DNA of 29,141 nt from Rhodospirillaceae bacterium (GCA_018660965.1 JABJJH010000399.1:1-29141), one strand, 5' to 3'; numbered from the stretch's first letter, positions 15,035-23,322 are shown. The notes: generated by a model not told the origin, from the letters alone. Translations and numbers: made by a program.

Positions 15035-16060
15035 ATGATGAAAAATCTGCAAGACATGCTGAATGGCGGGTCAATTCTGATTACCGGCGGCACAGGGTCG
15101 TTTGGCAAGGCATTTGTCCGGCGCGTTCTGCAGGATTTCACACCCAAACGACTTGTGGTGTTTTCCCGCGACGAGCTTAAGCAGTACGAAATGGCGCAGG
15201 AGTTCAACGACAAGAGCTATCCCTGCATCCGCTATTTTATTGGCGATGTCCGGGATGCGGATCGACTGGAAATGGCGATGCGGGGTATCGATTATGTGAT
15301 TCACGCCGCCGCACTGAAGCATGTGCCGGCCGCCGAATACAACCCGTTCGAGTGTATCCGCACCAACGTCCATGGCGCGGAAAACGTGGTCAACGCCGCA
15401 ATTCGGCGTGACGTTAAACAGGTCGTGGCGCTTTCAACCGACAAGGCCGCCAACCCCATCAATCTTTATGGCGCAAGCAAGCTGGCGTCAGACAAAATCA
15501 TGATAGCGGCCCGCAACCTGGCGGGTGCGGACGGGCCGCGCTTTTCCGTTGTGCGGTATGGAAATGTGTTGGGATCGCGTGGCAGCGTACTGCCTTATTT
15601 TCGCAACCTGATCGACAAGGGCGCGGATCATTTGCCGATTACCGATGACCGAATGACCCGGTTTTTCATTACATTGGAGGCCGGTGTGGACTTTGTATTA
15701 GGCTCACTCGCGATGATGGTGGGCGGCGAAATTTTCATTCCCAAAATACCAAGCGTCCGCATTTCGGCTTTGGCGACCGCAATGGCGCCGGATTTACCAC
15801 AGAAATCCGTGGGCATTCGGCCCGGTGAAAAACTGCATGAAGTGATGGTGACCGAGGACGACGCCCGCACCACGATTGGGTTGGAGGACCGTTACGTCAT
15901 CCTGCCGTTTTTACTCGACAGCCCAATTTATGAAAAATACCGCGAGGCCGGGGAATTTGTCCCTGATGGATTTTCTTATTCCAGCGACACCAACGTGCAA
16001 TGGCTGAAGGATGGCCCTTTGGCCGAGTTGGTCACACAGGTTGAGAGTGCGCAGCGCTGA
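15035..16060 (+). CDS. pseB: UDP-N-acetylglucosamine 4,6-dehydratase (inverting), PseB
   Basis: 341 residues. It performs the first step of pseudaminic acid synthesis, converting UDP-GlcNAc to UDP-2-acetamido-2,6-dideoxy-beta-L-arabino-hexos-4-ulose with bound NADP. The extended short-chain dehydrogenase signatures are clear: ILITGGTGSFGKAFV (nucleotide loop about 18-24), GDVRDADRL, VIHAAALKHVPAAEYNPFE (a hallmark of PseB/FlaA1-type dehydratases), STDKAANPINLYGASK with Tyr145 and Lys149, and RYGNVLGSRGSVLPYF. Length fits the short soluble PseB form without membrane helices. Start 15035 or 15038 (ATGATG) has GGAG upstream; an inner ATG at 15056 would give the commonest family N-terminus (MLNGGSILITGG) but lacks a good ribosome site. 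It opens the intact part of the Pse operon. Confidence 0.95.
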   Translation: MMKNLQDMLNGGSILITGGTGSFGKAFVRRVLQDFTPKRLVVFSRDELKQYEMAQEFNDKSYPCIRYFIGDVRDADRLEMAMRGIDYVIHAAALKHVPAAEYNPFECIRTNVHGAENVVNAAIRRDVKQVVALSTDKAANPINLYGASKLASDKIMIAARNLAGADGPRFSVVRYGNVLGSRGSVLPYFRNLIDKGADHLPITDDRMTRFFITLEAGVDFVLGSLAMMVGGEIFIPKIPSVRISALATAMAPDLPQKSVGIRPGEKLHEVMVTEDDARTTIGLEDRYVILPFLLDSPIYEKYREAGEFVPDGFSYSSDTNVQWLKDGPLAELVTQVESAQR

Positions 16061-16089
16061 ACGGATTTCAAACCACCTGGGGTGTTCGT

Positions 16090-17112
16090 GTGGCCTCGTC
16101 GCAACACCATGGCGCGGGCCACATAAACCGTTGTCTGGCCCTGGCGGCGCAATTGGACGGCGGCGTCCGATTTTTCCTGGACTGCGATTTCTGGGCGGCG
16201 CGATTACGCGAACAAGGGTGGCCGTTCGAGGTGGAGGGGTCTCCGGCACAATCGGATCGCGCCGTGGCGGCATTACAAGACGGCCAGTTTCGCGGCCTGA
16301 TTTTCGACGGATATGAATTGCTGCCGACCGACGCCGAACGGGCGATGACGATGGGATATGTTGTTCAATTCGATGATGGGCAATTCGACGATGGACGATT
16401 CGACGATGGGGCTGCGGCGCTTCCCGCGCATTGCCGCGTCAATCCGGCCGCCGCATCCAGCCCGGTGGAACACGAATTGTTCGGATTGGAATACGCGCTG
16501 TTGGACGCGGCGTTCGCCAAGGCTCATGAACAGGCGCGGCCGGATCAAAAATCAACTCCGGGAGATGGCCTGCAACTTCTTATCGCCATGGGCGCGCGGG
16601 ATACGAAGAACGTCACCGCGGCTGTTCTGGACGCGTGCCGGATACTCCCCGGCCTTCGGGAAATCCGGGTGATCATGGGCGCCCACGCGGATCACCTGGA
16701 CGCCGTTCGCGCCCAGGTCGAAAACATCGACAACGCCTGTCTGATTGTCGATTGCCGAGACATGATCGCGGAATACGAACGCGCTGATCTGGCCGTGGGC
16801 GCCGGCGGGGTTTCACTGCTGGAACGCTTGTGTTGCGGCTTGCCGTCGCTGATCGTGGTGCAGTCTCGCAATCAATTGGGCAATGTGAAGTCAGCGTTGG
16901 ATGCGGGGGCCGTCGGGTTGCTGGGCGACGTCGACACCCTGGATGGGAATCGCATTCGCGAAGAAATCAAAACTTTCATGGGTTCGAACACGGCCCTTTC
17001 CAACATGCGCAAATCTGGTCTGGCGTTGGTTGACGGGCGCGGCGCCCCGCGCGTGGCGTTGCGGCTTGGCCGCCTCTTGAAGGAATATGACAATGGTCGC
17101 CTATCCTTATAG
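16090..17112 (+). CDS. pseG: UDP-2,4-diacetamido-2,4,6-trideoxy-beta-L-altropyranose hydrolase, PseG
   Basis: 340 residues from GTG 16090. PseG removes UDP to give 6-deoxy-AltdiNAc for condensation by PseI. It has a GT28/MurG-like fold: SSQHHGAGHINRCLALA (the family's SSxxGxGHxxRCLxLA motif with the catalytic His), FDGYELL, AMGARDTKNVT, and VGAGGVSLLERLCCGLPSLIV with the GGxSxxE uracil-binding loop. The first beta strand (WGVRV) precedes the GTG, so translation may start upstream; the only other possibility before the in-frame stop at 16042-16044 is a CTG at 16057, which overlaps the pseB stop. A 15-base unit repeated three times inserts FDDG copies near residues 93-107. The 3' end overlaps pseC by 20 bases. 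Confidence 0.92.
   Translation: MASSQHHGAGHINRCLALAAQLDGGVRFFLDCDFWAARLREQGWPFEVEGSPAQSDRAVAALQDGQFRGLIFDGYELLPTDAERAMTMGYVVQFDDGQFDDGRFDDGAAALPAHCRVNPAAASSPVEHELFGLEYALLDAAFAKAHEQARPDQKSTPGDGLQLLIAMGARDTKNVTAAVLDACRILPGLREIRVIMGAHADHLDAVRAQVENIDNACLIVDCRDMIAEYERADLAVGAGGVSLLERLCCGLPSLIVVQSRNQLGNVKSALDAGAVGLLGDVDTLDGNRIREEIKTFMGSNTALSNMRKSGLALVDGRGAPRVALRLGRLLKEYDNGRLSL
16366..16410 (+). repeat. in-frame 15-bp tandem repeat inside pseG
   Basis: Three consecutive 15-base units (16366-16380, 16381-16395, 16396-16410) share the pattern CRATTCGAYGATGGR and differ at only a few positions. They encode QFDDG, QFDDG, RFDDG. A single FDDG followed by a hydrophobic stretch would be expected at this point in the fold, so two units look like recent slippage duplications. 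Confidence 0.9.
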
Positions 17113-18307
17113 CTGTCCGGATATCCGCGAAGAGGATATCCAGGCCGTGACGAATCTGCTGACCAGCGGCGCCTTTTTGAGCCAGGGGCCGGAAATAACG
17201 GCCTTCGAGCAGGAAATTTGCGATCAAACCGGCAGCCGCCACGCAATCGTTTGTAATTCGGGCACGGCGGCGCTTCATTTGGCCTATCTGGCGCTGGAGT
17301 CGGGCCCGACGCGGGGATTGCTGACCACGCCGGTTACGTTTCTGGCAACGGCCAACGCGGCGGTGATGTGCGGCGCGCCGGTTCGCTTCGCCGATGTGGA
17401 CCGCGACACCGGGAACATGACGCCGGAAACAATTCGAAACGCCCTGCGCGATAACGAGGCGGCCGCAGCCCCGGCGCCGCTCGCGATTCTGGCGCCGGTC
17501 CATCTCGGCGGGCGGCCGTGCGACATGCCCGCGATCAAGGCGCTGGCTGATGAACATGGCCTGGCGGTGGTCGAGGACGCCGCGCACGCGATGGGCGCGA
17601 CCTACCGGGATGCGTCCGGCGAAACGTTCGAGGTTGGTTCCTGCGCCCATTGCGACATCGCCATCTTCAGCTTTCACGCCATCAAACACATTTGCATGGG
17701 CGAAGGCGGCGTGTTGTGCACCAATGACGATGCGCTGGCGGACCGCGCGCGCACCTACCGCAATCACGGCATTATCCGGAACCCGGACGCGTGGCTCTCC
17801 CCGCCCGAAGCCGACGCGCCCTGGTATTACGAAATGCATGAACTTGGCTGGAACTATCGCGCCACGGATTTGGTCTGCGCCCTGGGACGCAGTCAATTGC
17901 GGCGGTTGGCGGAAGGCGGCGATCACCGCCGTCGGCTCGCGGCGGCGTATGATGCGGCGCTCGGGTCCACGTTTGGGGCCACGGGCGCCGTCACCGCACC
18001 CGCGTTGCCGAGCGATGAACGGGGACACGCCTGGCACCTTTACCCCATCGCGGTGGATTTCGAAAAAGCTGGCTTAACGAAAGGCGCGGTCATGCGGGCG
18101 CTGGCGGAACGTGGAGTCGGCGCCCAGGTTCATTATGTGCCGCTGCACCATCAGCCTTTCTATAAGGATGTCCCACACGCCAGTTTGTCCGGCGCGGACG
18201 CCTACTACGCTTCAACATTGAGCATTCCCATGCACATGAAGATGGACGATGCGGCGGTCGAGATCATCGTTCAGGAAATTCAATCGGTTTTAAAAAACGG
18301 CAACTAG
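17093..18307 (+). CDS. pseC: UDP-4-amino-4,6-dideoxy-N-acetyl-beta-L-altrosamine transaminase, PseC
   Basis: 404 residues from ATG 17093, which has AAGGA eight bases upstream; the ATG at 17087 is too close to that site. PseC moves an amino group from glutamate to the 4-keto product of PseB, using PLP. DegT/DnrJ/EryC1 signatures are present: PYSCPDIREEDIQAVTNLL, GAFLSQGPEITAFE, CNSGTAALHLAYLAL, VEDAAHAMGATY, and FSFHAIKHICMGEGG with Lys198 as the PLP lysine. The C-terminal QVHYVPLHHQPFY is also typical of PseC. The gene overlaps pseG by 20 bases, so translation is coupled. In many genomes pseC directly follows pseB; here pseG is inserted between them. Confidence 0.94.
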   Translation: MVAYPYSCPDIREEDIQAVTNLLTSGAFLSQGPEITAFEQEICDQTGSRHAIVCNSGTAALHLAYLALESGPTRGLLTTPVTFLATANAAVMCGAPVRFADVDRDTGNMTPETIRNALRDNEAAAAPAPLAILAPVHLGGRPCDMPAIKALADEHGLAVVEDAAHAMGATYRDASGETFEVGSCAHCDIAIFSFHAIKHICMGEGGVLCTNDDALADRARTYRNHGIIRNPDAWLSPPEADAPWYYEMHELGWNYRATDLVCALGRSQLRRLAEGGDHRRRLAAAYDAALGSTFGATGAVTAPALPSDERGHAWHLYPIAVDFEKAGLTKGAVMRALAERGVGAQVHYVPLHHQPFYKDVPHASLSGADAYYASTLSIPMHMKMDDAAVEIIVQEIQSVLKNGN

Positions 18308-18312
18308 GTCAA

Positions 18313-19950
18313 TTGACAACAAGGACGGTGAAAATCAGCGACTCGGATATTAATGTTGGAACGGCGGGAAACGCGGCGCCGCGCGACATTCCCTATGGCA
18401 TCGAAGACGCCAAGGCGTTTGGCGCCTGGAGAAAGGATGTTCTTTGGCCAGCGCCGCACCACCAATCTTTCGATTGCGCTATGCAAGGCTTGCAATCAGT
18501 ACTGGGGTGTTTTCATTCGATCGATGATCCGGATCTCCAAGATATCGTTTTGCTGGGGCTTGCTTCAATTTTTGCATCGACATTACCGAAAGGCGCCGCG
18601 GCGCTCGCGGTACAACAAGAACAGCAGTTGGGAGTGCGACTCGTTGGCGCGGCGCCGGAACTTGCGTATCTGCGAGGTGAAACCGGCGCAACACCGGCAA
18701 TCCGCGACATTGGTAATATTCAATCCAGACCAATGCCGCGTGCAGGGTTGGTACGGCGTATAGCGCGGACCTGTAGCTGGACGCCATGGCCGCGTATTGC
18801 GCAGACCCTCATGAAACCGGAGGCGACGGCCATTAGTCATAACGGATTGTTGCGCCAGGCCGCTTCCACGTCGCGGGTAACATTTCATCATGCCGATTCA
18901 ATGTTTCTGCAAGCGCGGAGACAATATGGTGATAGGCGCGGCATTTCAGGCTGGGAGGACTTGGTTGGTCCATTAGCGACGGCGCTGACAAACGCCTATA
19001 ATTTAACGACTGAATTTCACGATAGACTCCTTCAACTTGTTACAGGGCAGATTTTCGAAATTCTTGAAGCGGCGTCGCGTGATGTCACGGCTTTGCGCGA
19101 AACTCGGCGACTGCCGAATGTTATCTGGGCGGGCACCGGTGGATATTGGCCGGGCCGCGCCTTGTCAATTGAAGTGCTGCGGCGCGGGGGCGCGGTGCGG
19201 CGTTTCGATCATGGCGGCGGCATGGGCCTCAATTCGTTGGCGCCATTATGGGCGACGACGGAGCTTTTGGTTTCAAGTCAATTCTCCCTGCCGACGCGCC
19301 GACTCGCCGAGCGCGCTGAATCCTCAGGCGTTCGCAACTTTCTCCGAAAAGGCCAAAGCCTTGATATCGACGGCGGCGATGGCGATCCACTTCATCGGGC
19401 CGCGTCCCGTATCGCCAGGAAGGCGGCGCCGGGACAGCTTCGAGTCACCTACACACCGCCACTATTAACCGGCTTTCAACAACACTTACCGCCGCTGCTA
19501 CCCGATTTGATCAGTCTTGACTGGCAGATGCGGTTTGCGAAAAAATTGAAAACACTGCCGATCCAATTGATGTGCCGCCCGCACCCAGAAGGGTTGTTTA
19601 AGAACAAGCCTCATCCGCTGGCCGCAATTACGCCGCTAAGTTCGAACGTATTCGAAGACCTTATCGCTGATACCGATGTATTCGTATTCGAATATATCCA
19701 ATCGACCGCGTTCTACGAAGCCTTATGCACGGACCGGCCAATCGTATTGATCGATTTCGGATTACCGATCTACCAGGGTAAGGCGCGCGCGATGTTGGAG
19801 GCCCGATGCCGAATCATGCCGGCGCGATTCGATGACCGGAATCGTCCTCATATTGACACTGACCAGTTGGAAACGGCAATCTTTAGCAAGGAAGACACTG
19901 TCGATCCAAGCTGGTTCCGCTCCCATCTGATTGGGGATGAAGAGGCGTAA
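18313..19950 (+). CDS. unrecognised protein of the Pse operon, possible GT-B-like transferase
   Basis: 545 residues from TTG 18313 (AGG four bases upstream); a GTG at 18328 is the alternative. I do not recognise a named family. The N-terminal 250 residues are rich in Gln/Arg and lack clear motifs. The C-terminal half contains VIWAGTGGYWPGRALSIEVLRRGG, RRFDHGGGMGLNSL, TTELLVSSQFSLPTRRLAERAE, MCRPHPEGL and EDLIADTDVFVFEYIQSTAFYEALCTDRPIVLIDF. An HGGG loop, an RPHPE motif and a final D...EYxxSxxFxEALxxDRPxVLID segment recall GT-B transferases such as glycerophosphotransferases or capsule/sialyl transferases. No signal peptide or membrane helix is seen. Its place between pseC and the cytidylyltransferase makes a nonulosonate-transfer role attractive, but this is inference. 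The DNA looks less GC-rich than the left part of the window. Confidence 0.55.
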   Translation: MTTRTVKISDSDINVGTAGNAAPRDIPYGIEDAKAFGAWRKDVLWPAPHHQSFDCAMQGLQSVLGCFHSIDDPDLQDIVLLGLASIFASTLPKGAAALAVQQEQQLGVRLVGAAPELAYLRGETGATPAIRDIGNIQSRPMPRAGLVRRIARTCSWTPWPRIAQTLMKPEATAISHNGLLRQAASTSRVTFHHADSMFLQARRQYGDRRGISGWEDLVGPLATALTNAYNLTTEFHDRLLQLVTGQIFEILEAASRDVTALRETRRLPNVIWAGTGGYWPGRALSIEVLRRGGAVRRFDHGGGMGLNSLAPLWATTELLVSSQFSLPTRRLAERAESSGVRNFLRKGQSLDIDGGDGDPLHRAASRIARKAAPGQLRVTYTPPLLTGFQQHLPPLLPDLISLDWQMRFAKKLKTLPIQLMCRPHPEGLFKNKPHPLAAITPLSSNVFEDLIADTDVFVFEYIQSTAFYEALCTDRPIVLIDFGLPIYQGKARAMLEARCRIMPARFDDRNRPHIDTDQLETAIFSKEDTVDPSWFRSHLIGDEEA

Positions 19951-19959
19951 GGTACGTTA

Positions 19960-21198
19960 ATGGCGCATACGGCTATCATAGCGCAGGCGCGTATGGGCTC
20001 TACGCGGCTTCCGGGTAAAGTGCTGAAAATAATCGCTGGCGAATCCGTCATGGCCCACGTTATTCGACGCGCGAAGGCCGTGGGAAATGCTGATACGGTT
20101 TGCATTGCAACCACAACGCAGGCGATTGATGATCCCGTCGCGCAGGAGGCGGAACGGTGCGGTGTGGCCGTGTTCCGCGGCGATGCGCAGGATGTTCTGG
20201 ATCGCTATTTGGGCGCTGCGCGGATGTTGGACGCGAGCGCCATCATGCGCATTACCTGCGACTGCCCCCTGATCGACCCAGCTGTGTGCGAAGAGGTGCT
20301 ACGGTTGCGCGCACTCGAAACAGCGGACTACGCGTCTAACGTGGCGACCGCCGGATGGCCGCACGGCCTTGATTGCGAAGCGTTCACACGCGATGTGTTA
20401 GAGCGCGCCGCTCGCGAAGCCTCCACCGATGATGATCGTGAGCATGTAACCCTATGGATGCGGCGAAACAAATTGCTCCGCCACGCTGCCCTTGACGGTC
20501 CCGGTGGCGCGATAGCGCGTCAGCGCTGGACGCTGGATTATCCCGAAGACCTTGAGTTTCTGGAAGCTTTGTTCTGCAAACTACCGCCAGCGCCTACGAC
20601 GCCGGGCTGGCGCGACATCGCTACGGTGCTTTGCAAACATCCTGAAATTGCCGACATCAACCGCAACCGAATCGCGGAGCGCTCAGAGCGCGCTCGATTT
20701 GCGACTGAACCGAACGCAGTTGCGAAAGACGGGAAACCGGTCACCCTGCGTCTGGTCCAAACATTTGATTCGGCCTTGATGCTGGAATGGCAACAAGATC
20801 CGCAGACGCGCCGGTTTTCGCGAAATCCCGAAACGCCGGATTCTGAAGCCCATCATAAATGGGTTACGGAGCGACTGCGCGATCCGGATAGTCTGCTTAA
20901 TATGATTCTGCATGACGGCGTTGCCGCAGGGGTCATCCAGCTCAACCGCAAGCCGCCAAATGGCGACGTCACCGAACGCTGGGAAATATCGATTTACGTT
21001 GCGCCCGGTTGTCAGAATTTGGGACTGGCCCGTGCGGCGCTTTCATTGGCCCAGCGGCTAGTGTCGGATTGCGAATTCATCGCTGAAGTCCTGCCCGGCA
21101 ACACCGCTTCTCACGCACTGTTCCGCAGCGCGGGGTATATTTGGCGAAACGGGCTTTATCATTTGACGGTAACCTCAGAAAAAACCAACCGGCATTAA
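19960..21198 (+). CDS. SpsF-like cytidylyltransferase fused to a PseH-type GNAT acetyltransferase
   Basis: 412 residues from ATG 19960 with AAGG upstream. Residues 1-240 are a nucleotidyltransferase of the SpsF group: IIAQARMGSTRLPGKVL, DTVCIATTTQAIDD, VFRGDAQDVLDRYLGAA, IMRITCDCPLIDP and RWTLDYPEDLEFLEAL. Residues about 263-405 are a GNAT domain (TLRLVQTFDSALMLEWQQDPQTRRFS, then GVAAGVIQLNR, WEISIYVAPGCQNLGLARAAL and EVLPGNTASHALFRSAGY), close to the acetyltransferase domain often fused to PseG. The protein could therefore acetylate the 4-amino sugar (PseH step) and help activate Pse with CTP. No NeuA-like PseF is present in the window, so this half is the only nucleotidyltransferase candidate; that assignment is unproven. 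Confidence 0.85.
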   Translation: MAHTAIIAQARMGSTRLPGKVLKIIAGESVMAHVIRRAKAVGNADTVCIATTTQAIDDPVAQEAERCGVAVFRGDAQDVLDRYLGAARMLDASAIMRITCDCPLIDPAVCEEVLRLRALETADYASNVATAGWPHGLDCEAFTRDVLERAAREASTDDDREHVTLWMRRNKLLRHAALDGPGGAIARQRWTLDYPEDLEFLEALFCKLPPAPTTPGWRDIATVLCKHPEIADINRNRIAERSERARFATEPNAVAKDGKPVTLRLVQTFDSALMLEWQQDPQTRRFSRNPETPDSEAHHKWVTERLRDPDSLLNMILHDGVAAGVIQLNRKPPNGDVTERWEISIYVAPGCQNLGLARAALSLAQRLVSDCEFIAEVLPGNTASHALFRSAGYIWRNGLYHLTVTSEKTNRH

Positions 21199-21208
21199 AG
21201 GGAAACAC

Positions 21209-21862
21209 ATGAATCAACGATCTGCGAACAAACGCTCCGAGTCAGACAACTTGGCTGAGCGATGGCGCGGCGCATTTGGCGACGCCTACGTTGATCGTAA
21301 CGCCGAAAGCGAGACGCATGTAAGCCAGCGGGTCGCGGCGTTTCGCGATATTTTCAAACATCTGGATGCGGCGCCGCCACAGACTATTCTTGAAGTGGGC
21401 TGCAACGTGGGTATAAATTTGCGCGCCTTGCGGGTCGTGAGCGACGCGGCGTTAAGCGCTATTGAGCCAAATAGAAAAGCGCGCGACCTTCTTATCGAAA
21501 ACGAAATCCTCGACAAAGGTTGTCTTTACGATTCGACAGGCTCCGATTTGCCCTTCGCCGACGAGTCGTTCGACATGATCTTTACCAGCGGCGTCCTCAT
21601 CCATATAGAGCCCGAGAATTTAGAAGCGACGTACCGTGAAATACACCGAGCCAGCAAACGTTTTATTCTCACCATGGAATATTTTTCGCCTCACCCTGAG
21701 GTGGTTTCGTATCACGGTCATGACAATATGCTTTTCAAACGAGATTTCGGCGGGCTTTGGCTTGATCTGTTTAACGACCTGGAGCCGGTTGCAAACGGCT
21801 TTTTTTGGAAACGAACAACGGGTCTCGACAATTTAAATTGGTGGCTGTTTCAAAAGACGTGA
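21209..21862 (+). CDS. pseudaminic acid biosynthesis-associated methyltransferase
   Basis: 217 residues from ATG 21209, with AAAGGGA five bases upstream. It is a class I SAM methyltransferase with TILEVGCNVGINLRAL (motif I), AIEPNRKARDLL and MIFTSGVLIHIEPENL (motif with FTSGVLIHI). These match the methylases recurrently encoded beside Pse and related nonulosonate genes (TIGR03587-type). It begins with a typical N-terminus for that group (LAERWRGAFGDAYVDRN). The likely role is O- or N-methylation of the sugar or of an acyl substituent, but no member's reaction is known to me. It sits between the cytidylyltransferase fusion and pseI in the same operon. Confidence 0.85.
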   Translation: MNQRSANKRSESDNLAERWRGAFGDAYVDRNAESETHVSQRVAAFRDIFKHLDAAPPQTILEVGCNVGINLRALRVVSDAALSAIEPNRKARDLLIENEILDKGCLYDSTGSDLPFADESFDMIFTSGVLIHIEPENLEATYREIHRASKRFILTMEYFSPHPEVVSYHGHDNMLFKRDFGGLWLDLFNDLEPVANGFFWKRTTGLDNLNWWLFQKT

Positions 21863-21893
21863 CGCAAGAAAGAGAGACTACAGAGCAATTTAA

Positions 21894-22952
21894 ATGAAAG
21901 ATAATGTCATTGAAATCGATGGTCGGCGAATTGGTCCTGGTTATAGGCCCTACATTGTCGCCGAAATGTCGGCTAACCATAATGGTACGCTAGAAGGCGC
22001 CTTGGCGATTGTCGACGCCGCCAAGGCGGCAGGCGCCGATGCGGTCAAGATGCAGACCTACACCGCCGACACGATCACCATTGATCATGATGCGCCGCAG
22101 TTCTTGATCAAGGGGGGGCTCTGGGATGGGCGGCGACTTCATGAGCTGTACGAAGAAGCGCACACGCCGTGGGATTGGCATGAACCGATATTCCGTCGCG
22201 CCAAGGAGCTTGGCATTACCATATTTTCTGCGCCGTTTGATCTGTCGGCGGTCGATCTTCTCGAAAGCCTTGGTGCGCCCGCTTACAAAATCGCATCCTT
22301 CGAACTTGTTGATATTCCCCTGGTGGAACGGGTTGCGGCGACGGGTAAACCCGTGATTCTATCAACGGGAATGGCGAACCTCGATGAAATCGAGGACGCC
22401 GTTTTAGCGGCGCGAGGGGCGGGAGATGGCGGCGTCTTGCTGCTGCATTGTGTTAGTGGTTATCCGGCGCCAGCCGAAGAGAGCAATTTGCGCACCATTG
22501 CGCATTTGCGCGATACGTTTGATTGCGTGGTTGGACTGTCGGACCATACGCTTGGCGCCGCCGTGGCTGTCGCTTCGGTCGCTTTTAGCGCGAGCCTGAT
22601 AGAAAAACATTTTACGATCAACCGCAAAGACGGCGGTCTGGACTCCACCTTTTCACTTGAGCCATCGGAACTAAAGACATTGGTCGCTGATGCGCACACC
22701 GCTTGGGCGGCTTCCGGCAGTGTGGATTATGCCGTAAAATCGAGCGAACGGGAAAACAGAGGATTGCGGCGATCGCTTTACGTGGTCAAGGAGATTGCCG
22801 AAGGCGAAATATTCACTATTGAAAATGTTCGGTCGATTCGACCTGGCGGCGGCCTGGCGCCAAAACACTTGCCCGATATCCTTGGTAAGCATGCACAGCG
22901 TAGACTGGAACGCGGCGACCCGCTTGATTGGCTAGCGGTAAATCCAGCGTGA
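21894..22952 (+). CDS. pseI: pseudaminic acid synthase, PseI (NeuB family)
   Basis: 352 residues from ATG 21894. PseI condenses 6-deoxy-AltdiNAc with phosphoenolpyruvate to form pseudaminic acid. The NeuB TIM barrel is clear: YIVAEMSANHNGTLEGAL, ADAVKMQTYTADTITID, FSAPFDLSAVDLLE, YKIASFELVDIPLV, VILSTGMANLDEI, LHCVSGYPAP, GLSDHTLG and LIEKHFTINRKDGGLDSTFSLEP. A C-terminal SAF/antifreeze-like domain follows (RSLYVVKEIAEGEIFTIENVRSIRPGGGLAP). The GGLDSTFSLEP form points to pseudaminic rather than sialic or legionaminic acid synthase. It is the last gene of the operon; a non-coding-looking stretch with a gene remnant follows. Confidence 0.93.
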   Translation: MKDNVIEIDGRRIGPGYRPYIVAEMSANHNGTLEGALAIVDAAKAAGADAVKMQTYTADTITIDHDAPQFLIKGGLWDGRRLHELYEEAHTPWDWHEPIFRRAKELGITIFSAPFDLSAVDLLESLGAPAYKIASFELVDIPLVERVAATGKPVILSTGMANLDEIEDAVLAARGAGDGGVLLLHCVSGYPAPAEESNLRTIAHLRDTFDCVVGLSDHTLGAAVAVASVAFSASLIEKHFTINRKDGGLDSTFSLEPSELKTLVADAHTAWAASGSVDYAVKSSERENRGLRRSLYVVKEIAEGEIFTIENVRSIRPGGGLAPKHLPDILGKHAQRRLERGDPLDWLAVNPA

Positions 22953-22963
22953 CCGTGGGCTGC

Positions 22964-23086
22964 TCAGCGCAGGTACTCCGCGCCGCGCCGGGTCTTCCCG
23001 CCTTGCACGCGCTGGCGCCACCCGTCGATGGTTCGTGACAAACCCGCATCAAGATCAATTTTTCGAATTCCATCCAGGGACTTTGG
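22964..23086 (-). pseudogene. short C-terminal remnant of an NAD-dependent epimerase-like gene
   Basis: On the minus strand, 40 residues lie between an in-frame TAA and the TGA at 22964-22966. They read SLDGIRKIDLDAGLSRTIDGWRQ near the start. The DLDxGLxRTIxxW pattern resembles the extreme C-terminus of extended short-chain dehydrogenase/epimerase proteins acting on nucleotide sugars. No start codon or Rossmann motif is present, so this can only be a fragment. The match is short and the call tentative. Confidence 0.35.
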
Positions 23087-23322
23087 TTAATCGGTTAGAA
23101 CCAACAGTCAATCCGCGCACTTCCGAACGCTCAAGCCGCATTCACGCCACGTCTCTACCCTGGCAGAGCTTTCTGTACACTTGCTTCTATCAATAAGCGG
23201 ATGATTGCGTTACGGGTCAGGACGAACCGCGCATTGCGGCGGCAATTGAAGGAAGCGGCGCCGGCGGATGCGCGAACGCTTAAACCCTGTTGGGTAACTT
23301 GCGGATTCAACCGACAGGCACG
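23087..23322. other. intergenic stretch with no recognised feature
   Basis: Together with the remnant to its left this forms a 370-base gap between the convergent pseI and hydrolase genes. A 60-residue plus-strand frame crosses it but matches nothing I know and runs into the hydrolase gene. I see no tRNA, no strong terminator and no repeat here. Confidence 0.5.

Noticed and set aside
16976..18037. Long minus-strand open frame (353 residues) across pseC
   Set aside because: It is the antisense shadow of pseC, which has clear family motifs on the plus strand; the antisense product is Arg/Gly/Ala-rich with no recognisable domain.
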